Notes under the pieces: generated by a model
Seen by the model: only the letters and a program-made list of their open reading frames with translations
Database searches by the model: none
Told to the model about the DNA's origin: nothing
Part shown: positions 46,817 to 56,078 of the stretch, piece after piece
Layout: every line of letters begins with the position of its first letter
Numbering within the stretch: position 1 is the first letter of the stretch
Origin: Parabacteroides sp. TM07-1AC
GTDB lineage: Bacteria > Bacteroidota > Bacteroidia > Bacteroidales > Tannerellaceae
Reading direction: 5' to 3'
Assembly (NCBI RefSeq): GCF_003480915.1
Contig: NZ_QUKD01000014.1
Coordinates: forward strand, 114,876-178,875
Length of the DNA stretch: 64,000 nucleotides
Position numbers and translations under genes: made by a program

Positions 46817-48559
46817 ATGAAAAAACATTTTTTAGGGATTGATATTGGTGGATCCTGGTTAAAAGGAATGCTTGTCTCATGCGATGATGATTGTTCGGCC
46901 CGACAATTGGCTATGGAGTGTCGTCATAAGAAGCCGGTTCGGGTGAGTAGCCATTTAGGTCGTGAGGCGACAGTTTATGATTTTATTCAGAGTTTGGAAC
47001 TCTTGTTAAGGGACTTGAATATTGATGCGAGGAAAATAGATGGGATTGGGATCTCGTCTGCGGGTATCGTTCACTATGACGGTAGTGGAGTGGCATTATG
47101 TGCTTCTCATTTAAGTGCATTGATGTCAAAGGAGTGGATCGACTATTTGAAAGAACAAATCGGAGCCCCGGTTGTTTTAATTAACGATGCGGAAGCGGCT
47201 TGTATTGGTGCGGCGAGTTTAGATTATTTATCCGGTAACGTTTGTTATGGAATAGCGCCTATTGGTACCGGGTTGGGTTTTGTGGTGTTGAGAAATGGAC
47301 GAAGATGGTGTGAGGCTTCGGTTCAGTTGCCTCTTTTAGGATCGGTTTATACACAACCAGATTCTAATTTTGATACTCTTGTCGGTGTATCGAAATATGC
47401 TCGGTTGGGAAACAGTAATAGTTTATGTGAGTTCTTTACAGAAAAAGAACATGAAAATTTAAGGAATACTTATTTGGATAATCTGGCCGGAGTGATTTAT
47501 TCTTCTTCTGTGATTTATGGGGTTGAGGAGTTTTGTATAGCGGGCGGATTAGCGAATGCCGTTACTTCATTGGATTGGAATTTGGAATCAAAATTAGAGA
47601 AGTGTTTGAGCCATTATCCCATGTATAACCAAAAAAAGTTACGAGTACGTGTTTTTAAGGAAGGCAATCAATTACCGTTGATTGGAGCTGTGTTGTTGGC
47701 CAGAGGGAATAGTTTTGTTATTGAGAACCGTCAGGTTTTAGCTTATTCCGATATGCGAACGGAACAACCGTATGACGCCTCTCTTATGTTAAACAAATTG
47801 GATACGGCCTCTGTGTTGGAGAAGTTGTTTATGTTGGAACAAGAGGCCGGATCGAGATTGAAAGATTCATTACCGGTTCTCAAATCTATTATCGATCAGA
47901 TTGTTCCTAAATTGTCAAATGGAGGCCGGTTGATTTATGTAGGATGTGGAACAAGTGGGCGTTTAGCTGCGATAGATGCGGTAGAATTAGCTTGTACGTT
48001 TGGTTTTCCGCGAGATAAGGTGTTAACGTTTATTTCTGGGGGTATAACGGATGCCGCGATAGATATAGAACAGAATTTCGAGGAGGATGCAAGTGCTGTT
48101 CCAGAATTATTAATGGCTAATGTTTCACAGAAGGATGTGGTTATTGGTATTTCCGTAAGCGGAAAGGCTTTTTATGTGCAGTCCGCGTTAGCTTATGCAA
48201 AAAAAGAGGGGGCTTTATCGGTTATGATTCAGGCTGTTGATAAGGAACTTCCTTTTTGTGATTATGTCTTACCTTTGAATACAGGGGGAGAATTAATCGC
48301 CGGCAGTACTCGGATGAAAGCTGGTTCCGCGACAAAGAAGGTACTTAATTTTATTTCGACAACCGTCATGATTCGACTAGGGAAAGTATATGGCTGTTAT
48401 ATGACGGAACTGGAATGTCTCAATGAGAAATTAAGGGAACGGGCTGTCGGGATACTCCGGATTTTATTTGGCTTGTCTGACGCGGAAGCTTTGGACAAAC
48501 TGAAAGAAAATAACTATAACTTAAATCAGACAATCAGGAAAATCTCAATTGACGAATGA
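46817..48559 (+). CDS. murQ: Fused sugar kinase (ROK/BadF-like) and N-acetylmuramic acid 6-phosphate etherase
   Basis: One 580-aa frame joins two enzymes. Residues ~1-310 are an actin-fold sugar kinase (FLGIDIGGSWLKGMLV phosphate loop, GISSAGIVHYDG, PIGTGLGFVVLRNGR, EEFCIAGGLANAV), similar to the MurNAc kinase of Tannerella (MurK, from memory). Residues ~325-580 are MurQ: YVGCGTSGRLAAIDAVELACTFG (with the Glu equivalent to E83 of E. coli MurQ), the acidic IEQNFEEDAS region and AGSTRMKAGSATKKVLNF. Together they would phosphorylate MurNAc and cleave its lactyl ether to GlcNAc-6-phosphate. No stop or shift lies between the halves. The upstream permease is broken. Confidence 0.85.
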   Translation: MKKHFLGIDIGGSWLKGMLVSCDDDCSARQLAMECRHKKPVRVSSHLGREATVYDFIQSLELLLRDLNIDARKIDGIGISSAGIVHYDGSGVALCASHLSALMSKEWIDYLKEQIGAPVVLINDAEAACIGAASLDYLSGNVCYGIAPIGTGLGFVVLRNGRRWCEASVQLPLLGSVYTQPDSNFDTLVGVSKYARLGNSNSLCEFFTEKEHENLRNTYLDNLAGVIYSSSVIYGVEEFCIAGGLANAVTSLDWNLESKLEKCLSHYPMYNQKKLRVRVFKEGNQLPLIGAVLLARGNSFVIENRQVLAYSDMRTEQPYDASLMLNKLDTASVLEKLFMLEQEAGSRLKDSLPVLKSIIDQIVPKLSNGGRLIYVGCGTSGRLAAIDAVELACTFGFPRDKVLTFISGGITDAAIDIEQNFEEDASAVPELLMANVSQKDVVIGISVSGKAFYVQSALAYAKKEGALSVMIQAVDKELPFCDYVLPLNTGGELIAGSTRMKAGSATKKVLNFISTTVMIRLGKVYGCYMTELECLNEKLRERAVGILRILFGLSDAEALDKLKENNYNLNQTIRKISIDE

Positions 48560-48563
48560 AGAA

Positions 48564-49151
48564 ATGAAGATATTCGGTGGTCATAAACGTGCTTATATAG
48601 ATAAGGAATATGAATTGATATCGGAATTGAAGCGAGGTGATTATGACGCTTTCGATAAACTTTACAATTTATATGCTGATAGTTTATATAGCTTTATATT
48701 GAAAATGACGAAATCTCGTTCTGAATCAGAAGATATTCTACAAGAGACTTTTTTAAAAGTCTGGTATATGAGGGAGAAGATTTCACCGGATAAATCTTTC
48801 AAATCTTTTCTTTTTACTATATCCCATAATTTGATCATTGATTCATTTAGGATAAAGCTAAACAATATAGATTTTGAGCTTTTTCTACAAAATGATATAG
48901 AACATCCTTTAGAGAACTCGATGGAAGAGAGTTCGGAAGATTTTTTGAAACTATTATCGTTGGCTAAGAGAAAGATTTCAGATAAACAACGTGCTATCTT
49001 TGAATTGAAATATGAAAAAGGGTATTCTAATGTCGAGATTGCAGAGAAGTTGAATCTTTCTGAGAAAACAATCAGGAATCAATCGTCGATTATTGTAAAT
49101 ATAATAAAAAATGCTTTGGCTTTGATTATCTTGTTTATTATCAGTCGATAA
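48564..49151 (+). CDS. ECF RNA polymerase sigma factor
   Basis: I use the ATG at 48564 (195 aa), five bases after the etherase stop; a TTG at 48549 overlaps that gene. Region 2 (DYDAFDKLYNLYADSLYSFILKMTKSRSESEDILQETFLKVW) and region 4 (ISDKQRAIFELKYEKGYSNVEIAEKLNLSEKTIRNQ) are clear. It ends in a hydrophobic tail (ALALIILFIISR), as in Bacteroidetes PUL sigma factors. It is expected to drive the SusC/SusD genes when released by the FecR protein next door. Confidence 0.92.
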   Translation: MKIFGGHKRAYIDKEYELISELKRGDYDAFDKLYNLYADSLYSFILKMTKSRSESEDILQETFLKVWYMREKISPDKSFKSFLFTISHNLIIDSFRIKLNNIDFELFLQNDIEHPLENSMEESSEDFLKLLSLAKRKISDKQRAIFELKYEKGYSNVEIAEKLNLSEKTIRNQSSIIVNIIKNALALIILFIISR

Positions 49152-49187
49152 TGAGTCTTAGGTGATATCTGCCGGAATGACTGGGAG

Positions 49188-49230
49188 GCCGAATAAAATC
49201 TTCTATATGGATTTTATTCGGCTTTTTATA
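49188..49230 (+). terminator. Terminator between sigma factor and FecR genes
   Basis: GCCGAATAAAATC and GATTTTATTCGGC form a perfect 13-bp stem followed by five T, so the anti-sigma gene probably has separate or attenuated transcription. Confidence 0.85.
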
Positions 49231-49317
49231 GTTTTTGGAATGTGGAAAGGATTTTTTTCAAAAAAGTCGGGACAATTTTTGACTTTTTCCGTATTATCTA
49301 AAACTGTATACTAAAAT

Positions 49318-50310
49318 ATGGAGAATACATTATTGTTAAGAGAGTTGTTGCACAAATATTTTCATGGTAAGTTGACCAAAAAGGAGTTGACTGACTTCCG
49401 GTCTGTGGTTAATGAAATGTCCGATGAAATGTTCAAAAAAGAATTGGATTTCATTTGGAATAATGAAAACGATGTAATACCAATGGATACATTAACAAAA
49501 AATAATATTCTTCAGTCTGTACATAATATTATAGATCATAAAGCGATAGTTGTAAAAAGAGTATTCAACTGGTGGAAAATTGCTGCCATTATTATGATGC
49601 CGATATTGCTTATAAATATTTCTCTATTATTTATGGATAATAAAGAAGAGTATGTGGCAAATGTTCAGGAATATACAGTCTTGTCTGGAAAAGGACAGAA
49701 AAATCAGATATTATTACCGGATGGAACTCATATTTGGTTAAATTCCGAATCGGAAATAAGTTATACTTCCAATTTCAATCAATCGAATAGAAGTATAAAA
49801 TTGAAAGGGGAAGCCTTCTTCGATGTGAAAAAGAACGAGTATTTACCTTTCAATGTGGAGGTCGACTCAATTAATATTCAGGTATTGGGCACAGCTTTCA
49901 ATGTATCTGCATATGCTGACGATCCAAATATTAAGGTTTCATTAGAGAGAGGTAAGGTGGAGGTTCGGATGCACGATGATAATAGTTTTCTGGCTACATT
50001 GAATCCGAACGAACAAGCTACTATAGATAAAAAGAGTATAGTAACAACAATCACTGACTGTGAGGCTTATACAGAAAGTATATGGCGACAAAATGTTTTA
50101 AAAATAAACAATATATATACGGATGAAATGATAAAGAAATTGGAACGTTGGTATGGAGTTCATATCAATGTGCAAAATATGCCGGTATCGAAGAGGTACG
50201 GACTTACGATAAAAGAAGAATCTTTGCGTGAAATGTTAGAACTGATCAATAGTATAACGCCTATTATATATAGGATAGAAGGAGAGGAGGTGACAATATC
50301 ATATAAATAA
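49318..50310 (+). CDS. FecR-type anti-sigma factor
   Basis: The 330-aa protein has a cytoplasmic sigma-binding N-terminus (~1-80), one membrane helix (WWKIAAIIMMPILLINISLLFM, ~84-105), the periplasmic FecR domain (NQILLPDGTHIWLNSESEISY ... GTAFNVSAYAD, ~125-235) and a C-terminal DUF4974 domain (IYTDEMIKKLERWYGVHINVQ). It should hold the ECF sigma factor until the SusC receptor signals through its STN domain. Confidence 0.93.
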   Translation: MENTLLLRELLHKYFHGKLTKKELTDFRSVVNEMSDEMFKKELDFIWNNENDVIPMDTLTKNNILQSVHNIIDHKAIVVKRVFNWWKIAAIIMMPILLINISLLFMDNKEEYVANVQEYTVLSGKGQKNQILLPDGTHIWLNSESEISYTSNFNQSNRSIKLKGEAFFDVKKNEYLPFNVEVDSINIQVLGTAFNVSAYADDPNIKVSLERGKVEVRMHDDNSFLATLNPNEQATIDKKSIVTTITDCEAYTESIWRQNVLKINNIYTDEMIKKLERWYGVHINVQNMPVSKRYGLTIKEESLREMLELINSITPIIYRIEGEEVTISYK

Positions 50311-50317
50311 ATAAAAA

Positions 50318-50375
50318 GTATAGAGAACTGCCATTCTCTATACTCTTAAGGTATATTACCTCAAATCTGAGGTAA
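50318..50375 (+). terminator. Two adjacent hairpins after the FecR gene
   Basis: GTATAGAGAA/TTCTCTATAC (50318-50343) is a perfect 10-bp stem. TTACCTCA/TGAGGTAA (50356-50375) is a second perfect 8-bp inverted repeat. The first suits termination after fecR; the second could be an operator of the SusC promoter. Confidence 0.55.
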
Positions 50376-50555
50376 ATAAAGTAATACATAATAGATATTA
50401 TATCGAATAAATTCAAGGATGCTGAAAATCAATATCCCTATGGCTTATTCTATATAAACTCTAATTGACAAAGTTAGAAATATCATTGATATTTTTAAAC
50501 TATTGGGTGAATATTTTTATTGATAAAATATTTAAATCAACTTAAATCTGTACAT

Positions 50556-53500
50556 ATGGTTAAAAAAATAATATTCTTATTGGCATTTTTTTCCTTTTTT
50601 GTAGTGATAAATACTACTGCCATAGCTCAATCAGCACAAAAAATAGATATTACGCTGAAGAAGCAAACGATAAAAGAATTAATATCTACATTAGAAAAGA
50701 AAACTGATTATACTTTCTTGTATAGTGATATTGATGTAGATGCTCCTGTCGATATTGATGTAGAGGGGAAAAGTATCCGGGAAGTTTTGAATATGGTGTT
50801 TGGGCCGTATGATATCTCATATGAGATAAAAAATAAAAGAATCATACTGAGGAAGGGAGCAAATAGAACAACTGATCAGACATTAAATAAGATTATTGTT
50901 AAAGGAACTGTTTTGGATGCTCAAAACGAACCTCTTTCAGGAGCTTCGATTACAATAAAATCTCAACAGACAGGAACGGTTTCGGACATTGATGGTAAGT
51001 TCAGTTTGGAAGTACCTCAGAATAGCGTAATTAGTGTTTCTTATCTGGGGTTTGTAAGCAAAGATGTTAAAGTCACGGATGGCAGAGATTTAAGAATCGT
51101 TCTGCAAGAGAATGCTAAGCAATTGGAGGGTGTAGTCGTAGTGGGATATGGCGTACAGAAAAAGGTAAATATTAGCGGCGCTGTAGATGCAGTAGGAACT
51201 GAAGTGTTTGAAGGTCGATCATTTCCTAATGCTACGCAGGCGTTACAAGGTGCTGTTCCCAACTTGAATATAAGTTTGGCAGACGGAAAACCCCAACGTG
51301 CTGCTTCTTTCAATATACGCGGTACTACTTCAATTGGGCAGGGAGGTAATGCTTTGGTTTTAATAGATGGTGTGGAAGGAGATCCTTCTTTGCTTAACCC
51401 CAATGATATTGCAAGTGTCAGTGTTTTGAAAGATGCCGCTTCGGCTGCTATTTATGGTGCTAGAGCAGCTTTTGGAGTAGTGTTGATAACAACAAAAGCT
51501 CCACAAAAAGGTAAAGTATCAGTTAATTATACCGGAAACTTTTCTCTCAGATCGATTGCGAAAAAGCCAGAGTATGTAACTGATGGTGTGACTTATTTGG
51601 AACATTTCAGAGAAGCGTGGTGGAACCAGAACGGAACAGTACCGGAAAATCTGAATGGTTTTCAACCCTATAGTGATGCATGGCTGGAACGCATGAGGGC
51701 TTGGAAAGCATCAGGCGCAGGACCGAAGACTGAAATATTACCAAATGGAGATTATGAGTATTATTACAACATGGACCATTATGATCTTTTATATAAAGAC
51801 CACTCTTTTGCTCAGGATCATAACTTGAATATTTCAGGGGGGAGCGATAAGAGCGATTTTTATATTTCAGGACGTTTTTATGGTTTCGATGGTATGTTTA
51901 ACTTTAATCCGGATGATTATAAGGCCTATAATCTAAGGGCTAAAGGTTCCCTTATGGCTACGAAATGGTTACGTATTTCCAATAATATGGAATTTTCTCG
52001 AGATTATTTCCATCAACCTCTTTTCGGAGCTGCTTCTGGCTTTCTTACTCCCGAGCGTTGTATTGAAGTAACAGGCTTTCCAACAATGCCGATATATAAC
52101 CCTGATGGGACTTATACACGTACAGGGGCTTTTGGTATTGGCGGTTTGATTAATAAAACGAATTATAGGGATAATACGAGAAATTTGTTTAAAAATACAG
52201 TCGGTTTTAGTGCTAATTTCCTTAATAATACATTACGTGTTAATGGAGATTATACTTTTAGTTATGATGTTGGCGAACGTTTTGAAAAAGCGGTTAAAGT
52301 TCCGTTCTATGATAATGCGAATGCAACAGCTCCTACTGGAATATTTGGAGACGAATTAGGAAGTATCCTTGAACGGACAGGTAAAACGATGTATACGGCT
52401 TCCAATATTTATGCAGAGTATGAAAATACATTTGCGGAAGATCATTATTTAAAAGCGATGGCCGGTTGGAATTACGAAACATCTACTTTTAAAGTGAACA
52501 GCATTTCGCGTAACGGGTTGTTAATTGAAAGTGCAGAAAGCGTGCAATTAGCTACCGGAAAGTCTATTTATCCATCAGCAGAGTATGTTAGGTGGAGAAC
52601 ATTGGGTACGTTTTTCCGCCTGAACTATAGTTATAAGAATCGTTATTTGGTGGAAGTAAATGGACGATATGATGGTTCTTCTCGATTTCCGAACAATCAG
52701 CAATGGGGATTTTTCCCTTCTATTTCAGGTGCATGGAGAGTTTCGGAAGAATCGTTCTGGCATGTGAATGATAATATTTTATCAGATGCTAAGGTGCGTG
52801 CTTCTTATGGCTCTTTAGGTAATGGGAACATTTCTCCTTATCAATACTTGGATTTGTTATACATTTCTAACTCGAGGTTGGTACTTGATGGTGCGTTGCG
52901 TAAAAGAACAAGTGCTCCCAATCCTATTCCGGATGGACTGACATGGGAAAAAGCTACCACTACGAATATTGGATTGGATTTTGGAGTATTAAAAGGTAAA
53001 TTACGTTTCAATGGTGATTATTACATTCGAAAAACGACGGATATGTATGTACCGGGACCTACTTTACCTGATATTTTTGGTGCTGCCGCTCCTAAAGGTA
53101 ATTATGCAGGGATGACAACGAAGGGATTTGAACTTACCCTGAATTGGCAAGATCAATTCATGCTAGCTGATAAAAACTTCAATTATCAGATTCGTGCAAC
53201 TCTATACGACTATGTATCGAAAATCGACAAGTATAACAATCCAACCAAGCGATTTACGGATTATTACGAAGGAATGACCGTTGGTGAGATTTGGGGATTT
53301 AAAACGGATGGATTATTCCAACATGATCCGACGCCGGAAGAATATGTCAATACTATTTTTACACCTTCTTCTGATTCTAAATGGCATGCAGGTGACCTGA
53401 AGATTCAAAATTTGGATAATAGTCCTGATAATATGATTACTAAAGGCGATCAAACGGTAGATAATCCCGGAGATATGACTATTATCGGTAACTCTTCTCC

Positions 53501-54035
53501 TCGTTATCAGTATAGTTTTACTTTGAGTGCTGATTGGAATGGATTTTTCTTATCTGCGTTCTTCCAAGGGGTAGGCAAAATGAATTGGTATCCGGGAGCG
53601 GAATCTGCTTTTTGGGGACAGTATAATCGGGCATACAACCAAATACCGTCATGGCATCTAGGTAATTATTGGACACCGGAAAATACAGGTGCTTATTTAC
53701 CACGCTATAGGGGAGGTCAGAATCCTCCGGTATTTGAAGCGAACGATAGATATTTGCAAAATGCAGCTTATTTGATGTTGAAGAATTTGCAGATAGGTTA
53801 TACGCTACCTGAATCATGGTCATCAAAGATAGGTGCAAAGAATGCCCGTATCTATTTGAGTGGTGAAAATCTAGCAAGTTGGTCGCCTCTCTACAAGGTA
53901 ACAAAAAATAGCATGGATGTTCTTACTGCGATGGGAACGACAGATCCTGACGGCGATGGTAGTTTTGATCAAGGATCAGGAAACGGATACCCTTTGTTGA
54001 AGACTTTCTCACTTGGTGTTTCAGTTACTTTTTAG
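50556..54035 (+). CDS. SusC/RagA-family TonB-dependent outer-membrane receptor with STN domain
   Basis: I chose the ATG at 50556 (1159 aa), right before the signal peptide (VKKIIFLLAFFSFFVVINTTAIAQS); the longer frame begins with TTG. An STN domain (~25-100, KKQTIKELISTLEKKTDYTFLY) couples it to FecR. A carboxypeptidase-regulatory-like domain (VKGTVLDAQNEPLSGASITIKSQ), the plug (VVVVGYGVQKKVNISGAVDAV) and a large beta-barrel ending in SLGVSVTF follow. It imports glycan fragments with TonB energy together with the SusD lipoprotein. Confidence 0.95.
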   Translation: MVKKIIFLLAFFSFFVVINTTAIAQSAQKIDITLKKQTIKELISTLEKKTDYTFLYSDIDVDAPVDIDVEGKSIREVLNMVFGPYDISYEIKNKRIILRKGANRTTDQTLNKIIVKGTVLDAQNEPLSGASITIKSQQTGTVSDIDGKFSLEVPQNSVISVSYLGFVSKDVKVTDGRDLRIVLQENAKQLEGVVVVGYGVQKKVNISGAVDAVGTEVFEGRSFPNATQALQGAVPNLNISLADGKPQRAASFNIRGTTSIGQGGNALVLIDGVEGDPSLLNPNDIASVSVLKDAASAAIYGARAAFGVVLITTKAPQKGKVSVNYTGNFSLRSIAKKPEYVTDGVTYLEHFREAWWNQNGTVPENLNGFQPYSDAWLERMRAWKASGAGPKTEILPNGDYEYYYNMDHYDLLYKDHSFAQDHNLNISGGSDKSDFYISGRFYGFDGMFNFNPDDYKAYNLRAKGSLMATKWLRISNNMEFSRDYFHQPLFGAASGFLTPERCIEVTGFPTMPIYNPDGTYTRTGAFGIGGLINKTNYRDNTRNLFKNTVGFSANFLNNTLRVNGDYTFSYDVGERFEKAVKVPFYDNANATAPTGIFGDELGSILERTGKTMYTASNIYAEYENTFAEDHYLKAMAGWNYETSTFKVNSISRNGLLIESAESVQLATGKSIYPSAEYVRWRTLGTFFRLNYSYKNRYLVEVNGRYDGSSRFPNNQQWGFFPSISGAWRVSEESFWHVNDNILSDAKVRASYGSLGNGNISPYQYLDLLYISNSRLVLDGALRKRTSAPNPIPDGLTWEKATTTNIGLDFGVLKGKLRFNGDYYIRKTTDMYVPGPTLPDIFGAAAPKGNYAGMTTKGFELTLNWQDQFMLADKNFNYQIRATLYDYVSKIDKYNNPTKRFTDYYEGMTVGEIWGFKTDGLFQHDPTPEEYVNTIFTPSSDSKWHAGDLKIQNLDNSPDNMITKGDQTVDNPGDMTIIGNSSPRYQYSFTLSADWNGFFLSAFFQGVGKMNWYPGAESAFWGQYNRAYNQIPSWHLGNYWTPENTGAYLPRYRGGQNPPVFEANDRYLQNAAYLMLKNLQIGYTLPESWSSKIGAKNARIYLSGENLASWSPLYKVTKNSMDVLTAMGTTDPDGDGSFDQGSGNGYPLLKTFSLGVSVTF

Positions 54036-54057
54036 TTTAATCTTTTACTTCCAGAAT

Positions 54058-55881
54058 ATGAAAAAGTATTTATTTATATTACTAGCTATAGCGTTCTTGT
54101 TGCCAGGTTGTGAATTGAATGAAGAACCAGTTTCCACTATCGACAAGAACTCTGTTTTCAGTAGTGAAGAAGGTTTGTCTGCCTATTCTATGTCATTTTA
54201 TGAAATTTTCCCGTCTCCTACTGTGCAAGGCGCAATAGAAGGAGGTTATGAAGGTTTCGGTGCGATTCCTACTGATTATTGTGCTGCTCAGTCTATTCTA
54301 CCTTTTGTTCTACTGAATGGAGTCAGTGAAAATACGAGTACGGGCTGGAACTGGGCGAATTTGCGTAACTTGAATTACTTTATTGTTAATTGTACGAATC
54401 CTGATGTTCCGGAAGAGGTAAGAAATAATTATATCGGACTTGCCAGGTTCTTTCGTGCATGGTTCTATTTCGATAAGGTGAAGACATTTGGTGACGTACC
54501 TTGGGTAGATCGTCCATTGGATCCTCAAGATGAGGATATATTGTATGGCTCACGTGATTCACGAGAACTCGTGATGGAAAAGGTGTATGAAGATTTGATG
54601 TTTGCAGCTCAGAATATAACCCGTACTACAGATGCGACCCAGTGTACCTATGTTACCAAGTGGGCTGTATTGGCTTTTGCCTCTCGCGTTGCATTATTTG
54701 AAGGTACTTTTCGGAAATATCATAATCTGAATTTAGCAACATCGGCTGACACGTGGTTGAAACGAGCTGAAGATGCGGCATACGAAGTAATGCAGAGTTC
54801 GGGAAAACGGCTAAACCCCAGTTATCGTGAATTATTCACCAGTAATAATCCTCCTACTACCGAAACAATTTTAGCTATTACGGGAAGTGAGTCTTTAGGT
54901 ATAATGCATAGTACTAATTGGTATTGGTCGACGGGAATTACAGTTACAACGCATTTTATTCGTCCTTTTGTATGTACTTATTTGCAAAAAAATGGTACGC
55001 CTTATACAGATCGTCCGGGGTGGCAATATGAGGATTTTTACGAGGAATTTCAAAATCGTGATGAACGATTGAGTGCTACACTTCGTTATCCGGGATATAA
55101 ACGTGAAGGAAATCTTGCGTTACCATTATTGAATGGTATCGGTCGGTTAGGTTATCAGATGTATAAACTTTGTGTTGATGCGACGGCTCCTGATGCAGCT
55201 CAGTTAAGTACTCATGCCTTACAGGTGATACGTTATGGAGAAGTGTTGCTTAATTATGCCGAGGCAAAAGCTGAATTAGGGACATTTACGAATGATGACT
55301 GGAGTAAAACGATAGGTGCTTTACGGGAACGTGCAGGTATTACGGGAGGTCTTACGAGCAAACCGACTGTAGTGGATAATTATTTGAAAAATACTTATTA
55401 TCCAAATATTTCTGATCCGGTGATTTTGGAAATACGCCGTGAGCGTGGAATTGAACTATCATTTGAGGGGGTCCGTTTTGATGATGTTCGTCGTTGGAAA
55501 TGTGGAAATTTATTTAAAATGAGTTGGACGGGTATGTATATTCCTTTTATTAACCTGCCGTTAGACATAGATCATGATGGAACTCATGATGTGATCTATT
55601 ATACAGACGAGGCTGAGCTGGCAAAGGCAGATGCTTTATGCAATAATCCGAATGTATATAAAGTTGCGGTAAGTACAAATCCTGATTCACCTTTGTTACA
55701 GGTTCATCCTGCAGGTGATGGCGTAGGATACTATTTGGCATGGCGTACCAATGAAGATCATCTTAAAGTTTGGGGATCAAAGCAATATTTATATCCTATT
55801 CCTAGAGCAGCATTAAATCTAAATCCGAATCTCGGTCAGAATCCAGGATGGGAAAATGGTGCCACCAATGATGGAAACTAA
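54058..55881 (+). CDS. SusD/RagB-family glycan-binding lipoprotein
   Basis: I chose the ATG at 54058 (607 aa), opening MKKYLFILLAIAFLLPGC with lipid attachment at Cys18; the longer frame overlaps susC. The tetratricopeptide-rich SusD fold is shown by NYIGLARFFRAWFYFDKVKTFGDVPWVDRPL and by the C-terminal VIRYGEVLLNYAEAKAELG, IRRERGIELSFEGVRFDDVRRWK and YLYPIPRAALNLNPNLGQNPGW. It forms the surface lid over the SusC pore. Confidence 0.95.
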   Translation: MKKYLFILLAIAFLLPGCELNEEPVSTIDKNSVFSSEEGLSAYSMSFYEIFPSPTVQGAIEGGYEGFGAIPTDYCAAQSILPFVLLNGVSENTSTGWNWANLRNLNYFIVNCTNPDVPEEVRNNYIGLARFFRAWFYFDKVKTFGDVPWVDRPLDPQDEDILYGSRDSRELVMEKVYEDLMFAAQNITRTTDATQCTYVTKWAVLAFASRVALFEGTFRKYHNLNLATSADTWLKRAEDAAYEVMQSSGKRLNPSYRELFTSNNPPTTETILAITGSESLGIMHSTNWYWSTGITVTTHFIRPFVCTYLQKNGTPYTDRPGWQYEDFYEEFQNRDERLSATLRYPGYKREGNLALPLLNGIGRLGYQMYKLCVDATAPDAAQLSTHALQVIRYGEVLLNYAEAKAELGTFTNDDWSKTIGALRERAGITGGLTSKPTVVDNYLKNTYYPNISDPVILEIRRERGIELSFEGVRFDDVRRWKCGNLFKMSWTGMYIPFINLPLDIDHDGTHDVIYYTDEAELAKADALCNNPNVYKVAVSTNPDSPLLQVHPAGDGVGYYLAWRTNEDHLKVWGSKQYLYPIPRAALNLNPNLGQNPGWENGATNDGN

Positions 55882-56078
55882 AAAGTAGAGATCTTTTAGT
55901 TTTTATAAAAGGAAGCTGTGTCAAAAGTGATCATTCTGTTCTCTTGTACTTGTGTACAACGTTGATATACAATATTCGGGGTGAAATGGTGGGTCGATTC
56001 CGCCATAAAAGAATGTACTTTTGCCACAGTTCCTGTTTGATATTTATAAGATTATTGAACAACCATAATATTTCATAT

